Below, piece after piece: positions 1 to 7,390 of a stretch of DNA of 12,017 bases. A program made the position numbers and the translations under genes. Numbering within the stretch: position 1 is the first letter of the stretch; every line of letters begins with the position of its first letter. Origin of the DNA: Betaproteobacteria bacterium (GTDB lineage Bacteria; Pseudomonadota; Gammaproteobacteria; Burkholderiales; Burkholderiaceae_C). The stretch covers positions 1-12,017 of the forward strand of contig VBDL01000056.1 in assembly GCA_005884255.1 (NCBI GenBank), read 5' to 3'. The notes beneath the pieces are model-generated. The model was not told where the DNA came from and did not search any database. It was given only the letters and a program-made list of their open reading frames with translations.

Positions 1-873
1 CCATTCGCCGGAGAAGAGAAAGTCCTGCCCGACGCGGATCAGCGTGCCCAGCGACGGCGAAGTCGGCGGCACGCCGACGCCGAGGTAGGACAAGGTGGCC
101 TCGAGAATGATCGCGGCCGGCACCTGGATCGTCGCGAGGATCAGCACCGGCCCGAGCACGTTGGGCAGCACGTGGCGGCGCATGATGCGCAGCGGCGCCA
201 CGCCGATGACGCGCGCGGCCTGCACGTATTCCTTGTTGCGCTCGACCAGCGTCGAGCCGCGCACGGTGCGCGCGTATTGCACCCAGCCGGTCAGCGAGAT
301 GGCCAGCACGAGCACCGCGAAGGCCAGCCAGCCATGGGCCTGCGGGAACACCGCGTGGCCGACGCCGTTGATGAGCAGCGCAACGAGGATGGCCGGAAAG
401 GCAAGCATCGTGTCGCACACGCGCATGATGAAGGCATCGGTCCTGCCGCCGACGAAGCCGGCCAGCAGCCCGAGGGCGACGCCGAGGATCACCGACATCA
501 GCACCGATGCGAGGCCCACGAGCAGCGACAGGCGGGCGCCGTACATCAGCGCGGACAGGATGTCGCGCCCTTGATCGTCGGTGCCCAGCAGGTACTTTCG
601 GCTGCCGTCGGCTTCCCACGCGGGGGGCAGCCGCGCGTCGGACAGCTCCAGCGTCGCCAGGTCGAAGGGGTTGTGCGGCGCGACCGCTTCGGCGAACAGC
701 GCGCAGAACACGCAGACGAAGGCGACCAGCGTCGCACCGACCGCCACCGGCGAGGTGCGGAAGGAATACCACAGGTCGCCATCGAAGAAACGCGCCCACG
801 CGCCGGGCGCAGGCAGCACCGTCGCCGCGGCGGTCACGAGCGGCGCCGCGGTGGACTCTTGCACCGGCGTCAC
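1..873 (-). CDS. Peptide ABC transporter permease, DppC-like (3' end beyond window)
   Basis: Inner-membrane permease of a peptide/nickel-type ABC importer (DppC/OppC family), partner of the DppB-like permease at 3687-4670. The start is a GTG at 873-871 that overlaps the TGA stop of the binding-protein gene (GTGA), indicating translational coupling. The reading frame is open for 291 codons and leaves the window on TGG. Visible in order: a cytoplasmic N-terminus of about 35 residues, a first hydrophobic segment (TSPVAVGATLVAFVCVFCAL), the DppC-typical segment YLLGTDDQGRDILSALMYGA, several further membrane segments, and the EAA loop that contacts the ATPase (EYVQAARVIGVAPLRIMRRH). It ends inside the SPSLGTLIRVGQDFLFSGEW region, so only about 30-40 C-terminal residues are missing compared with the usual length near 300. 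ATPase genes (dppD/dppF type) probably follow outside the window. Substrate cannot be read from the sequence. Confidence 0.93.
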   Translation of the reverse strand, partial: MTPVQESTAAPLVTAAATVLPAPGAWARFFDGDLWYSFRTSPVAVGATLVAFVCVFCALFAEAVAPHNPFDLATLELSDARLPPAWEADGSRKYLLGTDDQGRDILSALMYGARLSLLVGLASVLMSVILGVALGLLAGFVGGRTDAFIMRVCDTMLAFPAILVALLINGVGHAVFPQAHGWLAFAVLVLAISLTGWVQYARTVRGSTLVERNKEYVQAARVIGVAPLRIMRRHVLPNVLGPVLILATIQVPAAIILEATLSYLGVGVPPTSPSLGTLIRVGQDFLFSGEW

Positions 874-2444
874 TTGCTGTTCACCGTGATCCACTTGAAG
901 AACATCCGGTTGTCGGGCAACTGCACGAGACTGACCTTCTTGTTCAAACCCCAGGCCAGCGACTGCTGGTGCAGCGGGATGTGGCCGATGTCGTCCTGGT
1001 GCACCTTGAAGGCCTCGCGGATCAGCTCGTTGCGCTTCTTGTCGTCGATCTCCGATTGCACCTTGGCGGTCAGCTCGTCGAATTTCGGGTTGCTGTAGGC
1101 CCCGAGGTTGAACTGGCCCTGGCCCTTGTCGGTGGGCGAAGCGATCAGGCTGTACATCGCATCGTGCGAGTCGACGGTGGCCGGTACCCAGCCGAGCAAG
1201 TAGAAGCTGGTGTCGCGGCGCAGGATCTTCGGGAAGTAGGTGTTCTTCGTCTCGGTCTGCAGGTTGATCTTCACGCCGATGCGCGCCAGGTTCGCGGCCA
1301 CCGCCTGGCAGATCGCCGCGTCGTTGACGTAGCGGTCGTTCGGGCAGTTCATCGCCACCTCGAAGCCGCTGGGGTAGCCGGCCTCGGCCAACAGCTTCTT
1401 CGCCGCCTCCACGTCGTAGGGCAGGCGCTTGTTCATGTCGGGCTGGAAGCCGCGCACGCCGGGGCCGACCATCTCGGCCGTCGGAGTGGACGCGTTGCGC
1501 ATCACGCGGCTCTTGATCGCCTCAATGTCGATGGCCTGGTAGAAGGCCTGGCGCACGCGCTTGTCCTTGAAGGGGTTCTTGCCCTTCACGTTGCTGAACA
1601 GCAATTCGTCGCGCTTCTGGTCCATGCCGAGGAAGATGGTGCGCAGCTCGGCCCCTTGCAGCACCGTGAGGTTGCCACTGGACTTCACACGCTCGACGTC
1701 CTGCAGCGGCACCGGCTCCATCACGTCGATCTCGCCGGACAGCAGCGCGGCCACGCGCGTGGCGTCGTTGCCGATCGGCGTGAACACGACCTCGTCGACG
1801 TTGCCCTCGACCTTGTCCCAGTAGTTGAAGTTGCGCACGAGCACCGTGCGCGTGCTCGGTTGGCGCTCCTTCAGGCGATACGGCCCGGTGCCGTTGGCCT
1901 TGAAGCTGGCGGTGTTCTCCACACCCTTGCGGCGATCGACCGGTTTCTCGGCCTTGTTCTCTTCGCACCACTTGTGGCTCATGATGGCCAGCGTCGTGAG
2001 CGTGTCGGGCAGGATGGGGAACGGCGCGCCGGTCTCGATCTCCACCGTGGAGGCATCGACCTTGCGCACGGCCTTGATCGGCGCGGTGACGCCCTTCATG
2101 TCGGAGCCGTCACCGGCGGCACGCTTGAAGGAAAACACCACGTCGTCGGCGTCGAAGGACGTGCCGTCGTGGAATTTGACACCCTTGCGCAATTCGAAGC
2201 GCCACACGGTGGGCGAGGTCTGCGACCACTTGGTGGCCAGCAGAGGCTTCAATGCCATGTCCTTGCCGCGCCCCACCAGGGCTTCGTAGACGCTGGCCGT
2301 GAAGCTCAGCTGCAGCGTCTCGTTCAGCGAATGCGGATCCATCGACTGCACGTCGCCCGCATTGGCCACGCGCAAGGTCACGGCCTGCGCCACAGCGCAG
2401 GTGAGCGCCATCGCGGTGGCAAGCAAGGTCGTCTTGAAATTCAT
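870..2444 (-). CDS. Peptide/nickel-type ABC transporter solute-binding protein (SBP_bac_5 family)
   Basis: Periplasmic binding protein that would deliver a peptide-like ligand to the DppB/DppC-like permeases of this operon. The ATG at 2444 gives 524 aa, normal for the DppA/OppA family, and is preceded by AGGAGA at good spacing. The N-terminus is a Sec signal peptide (MNFKTTLLATAMALTCAVAQ, then A) with probable cleavage after AQA near residue 21. The single Cys in it is not in a convincing lipobox, so the protein is probably soluble. Family hallmarks are LRVANAGDVQSMDPHSLNE at the mature N-terminus, FHDGTSFDADDVVFSFKRA, FNYWDKVEGNVDEVVF, and the late WGLNKKV region. It lies 40 nt downstream of the M20 hydrolase gene, and its stop overlaps the DppC-like start. 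The longer open frame upstream of 2444 lacks a signal peptide at its start and runs inside the hydrolase gene, so it was not used. Confidence 0.95.
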   Translation of the reverse strand: MNFKTTLLATAMALTCAVAQAVTLRVANAGDVQSMDPHSLNETLQLSFTASVYEALVGRGKDMALKPLLATKWSQTSPTVWRFELRKGVKFHDGTSFDADDVVFSFKRAAGDGSDMKGVTAPIKAVRKVDASTVEIETGAPFPILPDTLTTLAIMSHKWCEENKAEKPVDRRKGVENTASFKANGTGPYRLKERQPSTRTVLVRNFNYWDKVEGNVDEVVFTPIGNDATRVAALLSGEIDVMEPVPLQDVERVKSSGNLTVLQGAELRTIFLGMDQKRDELLFSNVKGKNPFKDKRVRQAFYQAIDIEAIKSRVMRNASTPTAEMVGPGVRGFQPDMNKRLPYDVEAAKKLLAEAGYPSGFEVAMNCPNDRYVNDAAICQAVAANLARIGVKINLQTETKNTYFPKILRRDTSFYLLGWVPATVDSHDAMYSLIASPTDKGQGQFNLGAYSNPKFDELTAKVQSEIDDKKRNELIREAFKVHQDDIGHIPLHQQSLAWGLNKKVSLVQLPDNRMFFKWITVNSK

Positions 2445-2484
2445 TGATCTTCTCCTGGGGAATCGTTCTTCGTGGGAACGGGGG

Positions 2485-3687
2485 TCAAAGCGGCATGGCC
2501 CGTTCGGCCAGTGACGCCAGCAAGGCCGCACCGAGCGGCAGGATCTCGTCGTTGAAGTCGTAGCGGCCGTTGTGCAGGAAGCAGCTCGCGTCGCCGCCCT
2601 GCCCGATGCGCAGGTAGGCGCCGGGCTTGGTCTGCAGCATGAATGAAAAGTCCTCGGCACCCATGCTCGGCGGCAGGTCGCGCAGCACCTTGTCGGCGCC
2701 GACCAGCGACTTCGCCACTTCGGCCGCGAAGGCCGCCTCGGCCGGCGTGTTGATGGTGGCCGGATAGACGCGCTGGTAATTCAGCGATGCGGTGGCGCCG
2801 AAGCCGACCGCCACCGACTCCACGAGCCGGCCGAGCCGCTCCTCGATCATGTCCTGCACCTCGCGCTTGAAGGTGCGCACGGTGCCGATCAGCCGCGCCT
2901 GGCGCGGGATCACGCTCATGGCGCCCAGATCGCCCGCCTGCATGCCGCACAGGCTGACGACGGCGCTGTCCAGCGGATTGACGTTGCGCGACACCAGGCT
3001 TTGCGCGGCGGTGATGATGTGCGCAGCGACGAGCACCGGATCGATCGCCATGTACGGGTGCGCGCCGTGGCCGCCCCGACCGTTGACGCAGATCTCCACG
3101 CGGTCGGCCGCAGCCATCATCGGCCCGGCATTGACGCCGATGGCGCCGGCCGGCAACTGCGGCCAGTTGTGCATCGCGTAGACCGCCTCGACGGGAAAGC
3201 GCTCGAACAGGCCCTCGTCGATCATCGCCTTGGCACCGGCGAAGCCTTCCTCGCCCGGCTGGAAGATCAGCACCGCGCTGCCGTTGAAATTGCGCGTGGC
3301 GGCCAGGTGGCGCGCCGCACCGAGCAGCATCGTCGTGTGGCCGTCGTGGCCGCAGCCGTGCATCAGCCCTTGCGTCGTCGAGCGCCAGCTGAAGTCGTTC
3401 TCCTCGCGCATCGGCAGCGCGTCCATGTCGGCGCGCAGACCGATCATGCGCTTGGCGTCGTTGCGCTTCCCGTGCACGACCGCGACCACGCCGGTCTTGC
3501 CGATGCCGGTGTGCACCTCGTCGACGCCGCACACGCGCAGCGCCTCGGCCACGCGCGCCGCGGTGCGCGTCTCCTCGAAGCCGAGCTCCGGATGTGCGTG
3601 CAGGTCACGGCGAAACGCCGTGAGCTCCGCGTGCCAGCCGACGAGGCGCTGATACGCACCTGCGGACAGGTCGGGCATGCCCGCCAT
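2485..3687 (-). CDS. M20 family amidohydrolase (hippurate / N-acyl-amino-acid hydrolase type)
   Basis: Predicted cytoplasmic metal-dependent amidohydrolase of the M20D group (hippuricase, N-acetyl amino acid and indole-acetyl amino acid hydrolases). The 400 aa length is typical. Likely metal ligands are visible: the cluster HGCGHDGH with C112 and H114, E146/E147 in QPGEEG, H173 in YAMHNWP, and H372 in FLHNGRYDF. Other family motifs are LHAHPELGFEE near residue 29, RADMDALPM near 85, GRGGHGAHPY of the dimerisation domain near 203, and MGAEDFSFM near 342. There is no signal peptide. The ATG at 3687 overlaps the stop of the DppB-like gene (TGATG) and has a strong AGGAGG eight bases upstream. An ATG three codons later (MPDL) is possible but less well placed. 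Its position within a transport operon suggests it hydrolyses the imported substrate; the exact substrate is not determinable. Confidence 0.95.
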   Translation of the reverse strand: MAGMPDLSAGAYQRLVGWHAELTAFRRDLHAHPELGFEETRTAARVAEALRVCGVDEVHTGIGKTGVVAVVHGKRNDAKRMIGLRADMDALPMREENDFSWRSTTQGLMHGCGHDGHTTMLLGAARHLAATRNFNGSAVLIFQPGEEGFAGAKAMIDEGLFERFPVEAVYAMHNWPQLPAGAIGVNAGPMMAAADRVEICVNGRGGHGAHPYMAIDPVLVAAHIITAAQSLVSRNVNPLDSAVVSLCGMQAGDLGAMSVIPRQARLIGTVRTFKREVQDMIEERLGRLVESVAVGFGATASLNYQRVYPATINTPAEAAFAAEVAKSLVGADKVLRDLPPSMGAEDFSFMLQTKPGAYLRIGQGGDASCFLHNGRYDFNDEILPLGAALLASLAERAMPL

Positions 3688-4670
3688 CAGTGGCCTCCTG
3701 ATGAGCCGTCAATGCGCAGCCGCGGGTCCACGGCGAAGTACAGCAGATCCACCACCAGGTTGATGATCACGAAGATCAGCGCGATCAGGCACAGGTAGGC
3801 CGCCATCACCGGAATGTCGGCGAACTGCACCGCCTGGATGAACAGCAACCCCATGCCTGGCCATTGAAACACCGTCTCGGTAATGATCGCAAAGGCAATC
3901 AAACCGCCGATCTGCAAACCCATGATGGTCATCACCGGTACCAGCGTGTTCTTCAGCGCGTGGCCGAAATACACGCTGCGGTTCGGCAGCCCGCGTGCGC
4001 GCGCGAACTTGATGTAGTCGGCGCGCAGCACCTCCAGCATCTCGGAGCGCACCAGGCGCAGCACCAGCGCCATCGGGTACAGCGACAGCGTGAACGCCGG
4101 CAGGATCATGTGCTTCCAGCCGTCGGCCGTGAGCAGGCCGCTGGTCCATGAGCCGAAGGCGACCACCTCGCCGCGCCCGAAGCTGGGCAGCCACTTCAGC
4201 AGCACGGCGAAGATGAGGATCAGCAGGATGCCGATGAGGAAGTTGGGCAGCGACACGCCGAGCAGCGAGCCCGTCATCATCAGCTGCGAGAAGAAGCCGC
4301 CGCGCCGCAGCGCCGCATAGACGCCCATCGGGATGCCGGCCAGCAGCCCGATGATCGCGGCGATGGACGCCAACTCCAGCGTCGCCGGGAAGCGCTCGAC
4401 GATCAGCGACGAGACCTTGCGGCCCTGCCGCAGGCTCAGGCCGAATTCACCCTGGGCCGCGTTGGCGACGAAGCGGGCGAACTGCAGCGGAAACGGCTTG
4501 TCCAGACCCAGGTCGGCACGCAGCTGCGTGCGCTGTTCGGGCGTGGCGTCCTGCCCCAGCAGGTTGGTCACCGGGTCGCCGACATACTGGAACAGCATGA
4601 AAGCGATGAAGGCCACGGCCAGCATCACCAGGACGGCTTGGGCGAGGCGGCGAAGAATGAAAGCGAGCAT
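3687..4670 (-). CDS. Peptide ABC transporter permease, DppB-like
   Basis: Inner-membrane permease of the DppB/OppB family and first gene of the transport operon. The chosen ATG at 4670 gives 327 aa beginning MLAFILRRLAQAVLVMLAVA, the family's characteristic first membrane helix directly after the start. An upstream in-frame ATG at 4715 would add 15 residues with no family resemblance, and neither start has a clear Shine-Dalgarno. Visible features: the large periplasmic loop after the first helix with LGQDATPEQRTQLRADLGLD, further helices (LASIAAIIGLLAGIPMGVYA, LIGILLILIFAVLL), the EAA loop DYIKFARARGLPNRSVYFGH contacting the ATPase, and the C-terminal helix ending FAVDPRLRIDG. It overlaps the M20 hydrolase gene by one base. 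It should pair with the DppC-like permease at the left edge. Confidence 0.94.
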   Translation of the reverse strand: MLAFILRRLAQAVLVMLAVAFIAFMLFQYVGDPVTNLLGQDATPEQRTQLRADLGLDKPFPLQFARFVANAAQGEFGLSLRQGRKVSSLIVERFPATLELASIAAIIGLLAGIPMGVYAALRRGGFFSQLMMTGSLLGVSLPNFLIGILLILIFAVLLKWLPSFGRGEVVAFGSWTSGLLTADGWKHMILPAFTLSLYPMALVLRLVRSEMLEVLRADYIKFARARGLPNRSVYFGHALKNTLVPVMTIMGLQIGGLIAFAIITETVFQWPGMGLLFIQAVQFADIPVMAAYLCLIALIFVIINLVVDLLYFAVDPRLRIDGSSGGH

Positions 4671-4684
4671 GAAGGAGGCGGCAG

Positions 4685-4746
4685 CGGATGCATCCGGTGA
4701 TGCACCACAAAGCATCCATCCGATTCTGAAAGATAGGCATCATCCG
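4685..4746 (-). promoter_or_regulatory. Candidate operator region upstream of the ABC operon (CGGATG repeats, 12-bp palindrome)
   Basis: Upstream of the DppB-like start there are three copies of CGGATG on the minus strand (+ strand CATCCG at 4691-4696, 4717-4722 and 4741-4746), spaced 26 and 24 bp. The copy nearest the gene lies in a perfect 12-bp palindrome, CGGATGCATCCG (4685-4696). Such spacing and symmetry fit a transcription-factor site, but no regulator gene lies in the window. I could not find a convincing -35/-10 pair here. Confidence 0.3.
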
Positions 4747-4794
4747 CAAAACGCGTGCCGCCCGCAAACGGGAAAGTCCTGAGGTCGTCTAGAC

Positions 4795-4825
4795 AAGAAA
4801 AAAGCCGCCCCGAGGGGCGGCTTTG
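4795..4825 (-). terminator. Intrinsic terminator of the porin gene
   Basis: On the minus strand, downstream of the porin stop codon, GCCGCCC pairs with GGGCGGC around a four-base loop (4804-4821). The stem is extended by AAA/TTT (4801-4803 with 4822-4824) and followed by a run read as TTTTTTCTT (4803-4795). This is a textbook Rho-independent terminator, and it separates the porin transcript from the ABC operon. The core CCCCGAGGGG resembles that of the repeats near the other end of the window. Confidence 0.92.
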
Positions 4826-4838
4826 GCGTTCTGAACGA

Positions 4839-4853
4839 CCCGCCAGCGGCGGG
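4839..4853 (-). other. Small accessory hairpin between porin stop and terminator
   Basis: CCCGCC (4839-4844) and GGCGGG (4848-4853) form a six-bp stem with a three-base loop in the porin 3' untranslated region, 14 bp upstream of the main terminator stem on the minus strand. It has no T-tract of its own. It may protect the mRNA 3' end; no function is proven. Confidence 0.4.
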
Positions 4854-4865
4854 CCGCTCTGGTCA

Positions 4866-5945
4866 TCAGAACGAGTGACGCAGACCGCCTTCGAAGCCTT
4901 GCGACTTGCCGTTGGTGGCCGTACCGACACCTTGCGAGCCCACGGTGAACGCTGCGCCACCGCTGTTGGTGATGCGCGAATACGTGCCATACAGCGCAGT
5001 GCGCTTGGACAGGTTGTAGACGTAGCCCAGTGCGTATTGCTTGGCGGTCGGCTCGGTCAGGCCACCGGTGACCTTGGTGTGATCGTACGCAGCGTGGATT
5101 TCACCTTGGCCCATCGGAACGACCACGCCCAGCAGGTAGGTCTTGGCCTTCAGCGGATCGAACTTGGCGTCAACGTACTGTGCCATCAGCTTCGCCATCC
5201 CGAAGTCATAGGCGCCGCCGATGTTGGCCAGCTTGTACTTGGCGCCGCTCGGATCGATCGTCGTTTGGCCGTAGGCCGCGGCGACATCGATCGGGCCGGC
5301 TGCATAGCCGATGCGGCCGCCAGCGTACTTGTTGTTGGCCAGCGTGCCGTTGTTGCCGCCTTCACCGGCAGCGACCTGGGCCTGGCCGTAGATGCCACCA
5401 ATGCCGGAGGGCAGGAAGTACCCGACGCTGTTGTCCGCACGCACCAGCGTGCTGGCGCCGCTACCGAGCGTGGTGACAACGTTCAGGAACGAGCCGACGC
5501 CGTTGGTGCCGAACGGATCGAACACCGTCAGGTTCCAGAAGGACGGATCGTAGTCACGGCCAAGGCGCACTTCACCGAAGTTGCCCAGCAGGCTCACCGT
5601 CGAACGGCGGTTGAAGAACTTCGCCCGGCTGGAACCGTCTGGCCCGTTGCCGGTCGTGAGGTTGGCGCCGACTTGGCCGATGTCATTCGACATGCCGGCC
5701 TCCAAATGGAAGCCAGCCTTCAGGCCGCCACCGAGGTCTTCCACGCCGCGGAAACCGAGACGGCTGCTGTTGATGCCGTCGGTGCCCATGCGCTTGATCT
5801 TCGTGCTTGCGCCGGTGACGCCATTGTCGTTCTTCACCTCACCGACGTTGATGTCCACGATGCCGAACAGGGTCACCGACGACTGCGCCGACGCAGCACC
5901 TGCGAAAGCGCCGAGCACTGCGAGAGCGAGCAGAGATTTTTTCAT
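4866..5945 (-). CDS. Outer-membrane general porin (Burkholderia-type, Gram-negative porin family)
   Basis: Trimeric 16-strand beta-barrel porin giving general diffusion of small hydrophilic solutes across the outer membrane. It has 359 aa, usual for the betaproteobacterial family. The signal peptide is MKKSLLALAVLGAFAGAASA, with cleavage after residue 20 to give QSSVTLFGIVDINVG, the classical first strand (SVTLYG-type). Alternating strand patterns run throughout, for example SSRLGFRGVEDLGGGLKAGF and VSLLGNFGEVRLGRDYDPSF (the latter precedes the constriction loop). The C-terminus, GLRHSF, ends in the Phe required for BAM recognition. The ATG at 5945 has AGGAGA upstream at normal spacing. It is a monocistronic unit with its own promoter and terminator. 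Codons are somewhat less extreme in GC than its neighbours, as often seen in highly expressed genes. The ligand preference is unknown. Confidence 0.96.
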   Translation of the reverse strand: MKKSLLALAVLGAFAGAASAQSSVTLFGIVDINVGEVKNDNGVTGASTKIKRMGTDGINSSRLGFRGVEDLGGGLKAGFHLEAGMSNDIGQVGANLTTGNGPDGSSRAKFFNRRSTVSLLGNFGEVRLGRDYDPSFWNLTVFDPFGTNGVGSFLNVVTTLGSGASTLVRADNSVGYFLPSGIGGIYGQAQVAAGEGGNNGTLANNKYAGGRIGYAAGPIDVAAAYGQTTIDPSGAKYKLANIGGAYDFGMAKLMAQYVDAKFDPLKAKTYLLGVVVPMGQGEIHAAYDHTKVTGGLTEPTAKQYALGYVYNLSKRTALYGTYSRITNSGGAAFTVGSQGVGTATNGKSQGFEGGLRHSF

Positions 5946-6060
5946 TGCAACTATCTCCTAGGTTGAACAAGAGGTCCCGATCGTGGGGATCACCCGGCTC
6001 ACCTTGAAGAAGGAAAGTTGCGGGCTGATCAGGCCAACCTCCTCAGCGGAAGTTGCCGCT

Positions 6061-6090
6061 ATTGCACCAGAGGGTCAGAAGCATTGCCAA
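6061..6090 (-). promoter_or_regulatory. Predicted sigma70 promoter of the porin gene
   Basis: On the minus strand TTGGCA (6090-6085; 5 of 6 matches to TTGACA) is followed after 18 bp by TGCAAT (6066-6061; 4 of 6 to TATAAT). Transcription would begin near 6054, giving a leader of about 110 nt before the porin ATG at 5945. A long porin leader is a common target for small RNAs, but I see no specific pairing. Confidence 0.5.
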
Positions 6091-6175
6091 GGTTTGCCGG
6101 AGAAAATCGTCCTGGCTGTTGTCTGAGCACAACGAGACGTCGAAGGGCATTTCACAAGCTAGGATCGAGCCAACC

Positions 6176-6811
6176 GTGAAGACACTTTCAGCGCTCGATA
6201 GACTGTTGGTTTGCGCCGACGGCGCGCTCAAGACCTTGTCCGGCGCTTCGCATGCCGCACGCCCATCGCCCAGCGGGGGCAGCGAATCGTCCTCACTCGA
6301 AGCGAACGAGCGCCGCTTGTCGGGCGCGCTGATGCGCGTGGACCATGTCGGCGAGGTGTGCGCCCAGGCGCTGTATCAGGCGCAAGCACTGGTGGCGCGC
6401 GATGAAGCGCTGCGACACCAGTTCGAGCAGGCCGCGCGCGACGAAGTCGATCACTTGGCGTGGACCGAGGAGCGCTTGCAGGAACTCGGCGCGCGCACGA
6501 GCTTGCTCAATCCCTTGTGGTATGCGGGCGCGTTCGGCATCGGCCTGGTCGCGGGCCGCTTCGGCGATGCGCGCAGCCTCGGCTTCGTCGTCGAGACCGA
6601 GCGCCAGGTCGAGCAGCATCTGGCCAGCCACATGCAGCGCCTGCCCGCGGCGGATACCGCCTCGCGGGCGATCGTCGCGCAGATGAAGGAAGACGAATCG
6701 CGCCACGCCGATGCAGCGTTGCAGGCCGGCGGCGCGGAGCTGCCGCTGCCCGTGCGCGCTCTGATGCGTGCCGCAGCGCGCGTGATGACGAGCACCGCGC
6801 ACTACGTCTGA
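6176..6811 (+). CDS. coq7: Coq7-type demethoxyubiquinone hydroxylase
   Basis: Di-iron monooxygenase of the ferritin-like fold that hydroxylates the demethoxyubiquinone-type intermediate in aerobic ubiquinone synthesis, acting at the inner membrane. The start is taken as GTG at 6176, giving 211 aa (VKTLSALDRLLVCADGALKT), which matches the usual bacterial length and N-terminus. AGGA lies 11 bases upstream, slightly far. The frame is open further upstream to an ATG at 6053, but that stretch has no family character and lies in the promoter gap. Metal-site residues are all present: E60 in RVDHVGE, E90-H93 in DEVDH, E142 in VETERQ, and E174-H177 in the second ExxH (EDESRH). The hydrophobic segment LWYAGAFGIGLVAG is the membrane-contacting part. 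It is transcribed divergently from the porin and converges on the OsmC gene. No other ubiquinone genes are in the window. Confidence 0.95.
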   Translation: MKTLSALDRLLVCADGALKTLSGASHAARPSPSGGSESSSLEANERRLSGALMRVDHVGEVCAQALYQAQALVARDEALRHQFEQAARDEVDHLAWTEERLQELGARTSLLNPLWYAGAFGIGLVAGRFGDARSLGFVVETERQVEQHLASHMQRLPAADTASRAIVAQMKEDESRHADAALQAGGAELPLPVRALMRAAARVMTSTAHYV

Positions 6812-6818
6812 TCGATCA
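6809..6818. other. Palindrome carrying both convergent stop codons
   Basis: TGATCGATCA is a perfect 10-bp palindrome. Its first three bases are the coq7 stop on the plus strand, and its last three, read on the minus strand, are the OsmC-gene stop. Four bases separate the two genes, so neither has room for a private terminator before the other gene. Confidence 0.9.
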
Positions 6819-7238
6819 GTCCTCGACGATCTCGTAACTCGTCGTCACCTCGGCGGTTTTAGCGAGCATCACGGTCGCCGAGCAGTACTTCTCGTGCGAC
6901 AGCTCGATCGCGCGCTGCACCGCCGCTTCCTGCAGGCCGCGGCCAGTGACGATGAAGTGCGCGTTGATCTTCGTGAACACCTTCGGGTCGGTGGCCGCGC
7001 GCTCGGCGCTGACCTTGACGCGGCAGCCGCGGATGTCGTGCCGACCGCGCTTGAGGATCAGCACGACGTCGTAGGCAGTGCACGCACCCGCACCGGCCAG
7101 CAGCGTTTCCATCGGGCGCGGTGCGAGATTGCGACCTCCGCCATCGGGTGCGCCGTCCATGGTCAACAGGTGACCACTACCGGTCTCGGCGACGAACGCC
7201 ATGCCGTCGCGCGCCAGCCAATTGATCGTGCACTCCAT
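6816..7238 (-). CDS. OsmC/Ohr-family protein (YhfA-like)
   Basis: Small cytoplasmic protein of the OsmC superfamily, whose best-known members (OsmC, Ohr) reduce organic hydroperoxides with a reactive cysteine pair; the YhfA branch has no settled substrate. The ATG at 7238 gives 140 aa (MECTINWLARDGMAFVAETG) and has GAGG eight bases upstream. An in-frame ATG at 7274 would add 12 unlike residues and was rejected. The two family cysteines are C53 in GAGACTAYDVV, at the start of the long central helix, and C119 in EKYCSATVML. A glycine-rich MDGAPDGGGRNLAPRPMETL segment precedes the helix. The short length and sequence resemble YhfA more than Ohr. The gene stands alone, convergent with coq7, with a 17-bp palindrome 20 bp upstream of the start. 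A role in peroxide detoxification is likely but inferred. Confidence 0.9.
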   Translation of the reverse strand: MECTINWLARDGMAFVAETGSGHLLTMDGAPDGGGRNLAPRPMETLLAGAGACTAYDVVLILKRGRHDIRGCRVKVSAERAATDPKVFTKINAHFIVTGRGLQEAAVQRAIELSHEKYCSATVMLAKTAEVTTSYEIVED

Positions 7239-7258
7239 CGGGACAACCTCTTGTTCAG

Positions 7259-7275
7259 GGTGCGCATTGCGCACC
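7259..7275. promoter_or_regulatory. 17-bp perfect palindrome upstream of the OsmC-family gene
   Basis: GGTGCGCA and TGCGCACC flank a single central T, forming a perfect 8+1+8 inverted repeat that ends 20 bp before the OsmC-gene ATG. It suits a dimeric repressor's operator, or could form a seven-bp hairpin in the 5' leader. No regulator gene is adjacent, and no clear -35/-10 pair for osmC was identified. Confidence 0.4.
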
Positions 7276-7354
7276 GACTGTTGATCCGAGCAGCATTGTG
7301 CAACGCATCACATCACCTTGGTGCTACCTCTCTAGCAAGGGGCCTCGAATCGTA

Positions 7355-7383
7355 TTGCAGTGCAGCATCGATGCGACTACACT
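7355..7383 (+). promoter_or_regulatory. Predicted sigma70 promoter for the candidate small RNA
   Basis: TTGCAG (7355-7360; 3 of 6 to consensus, with the TTG conserved) is separated by exactly 17 bp from TACACT (7378-7383; 4 of 6). Transcription would start near 7390-7391. No gene with a ribosome-binding site begins between here and the terminator at 7450-7482. Confidence 0.5.
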
Positions 7384-7390
7384 GGTTCGC

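Noticed and set aside
507..2447. Very long open frame on the plus strand, 646 codons
   Set aside because: It is antisense to the permease and binding-protein genes, has Arg/His/Ala-rich composition typical of a GC-rich shadow frame, and shows no domain.
4755..5966. Plus-strand frame of 403 codons opposite the porin
   Set aside because: The porin on the minus strand has a signal peptide, terminal Phe, promoter and terminator; the plus frame has none and would run through the terminator.
6118..6133. Small inverted repeat GTTGT/ACAAC upstream of coq7
   Set aside because: Five-bp arms with a six-base gap are expected by chance in a 230-bp gap; no promoter is aligned with it.
6043..6231. 62-codon minus-strand ORF between porin and coq7
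   Set aside because: It has no ribosome-binding site or family resemblance and overlaps the predicted porin promoter and the coq7 start.
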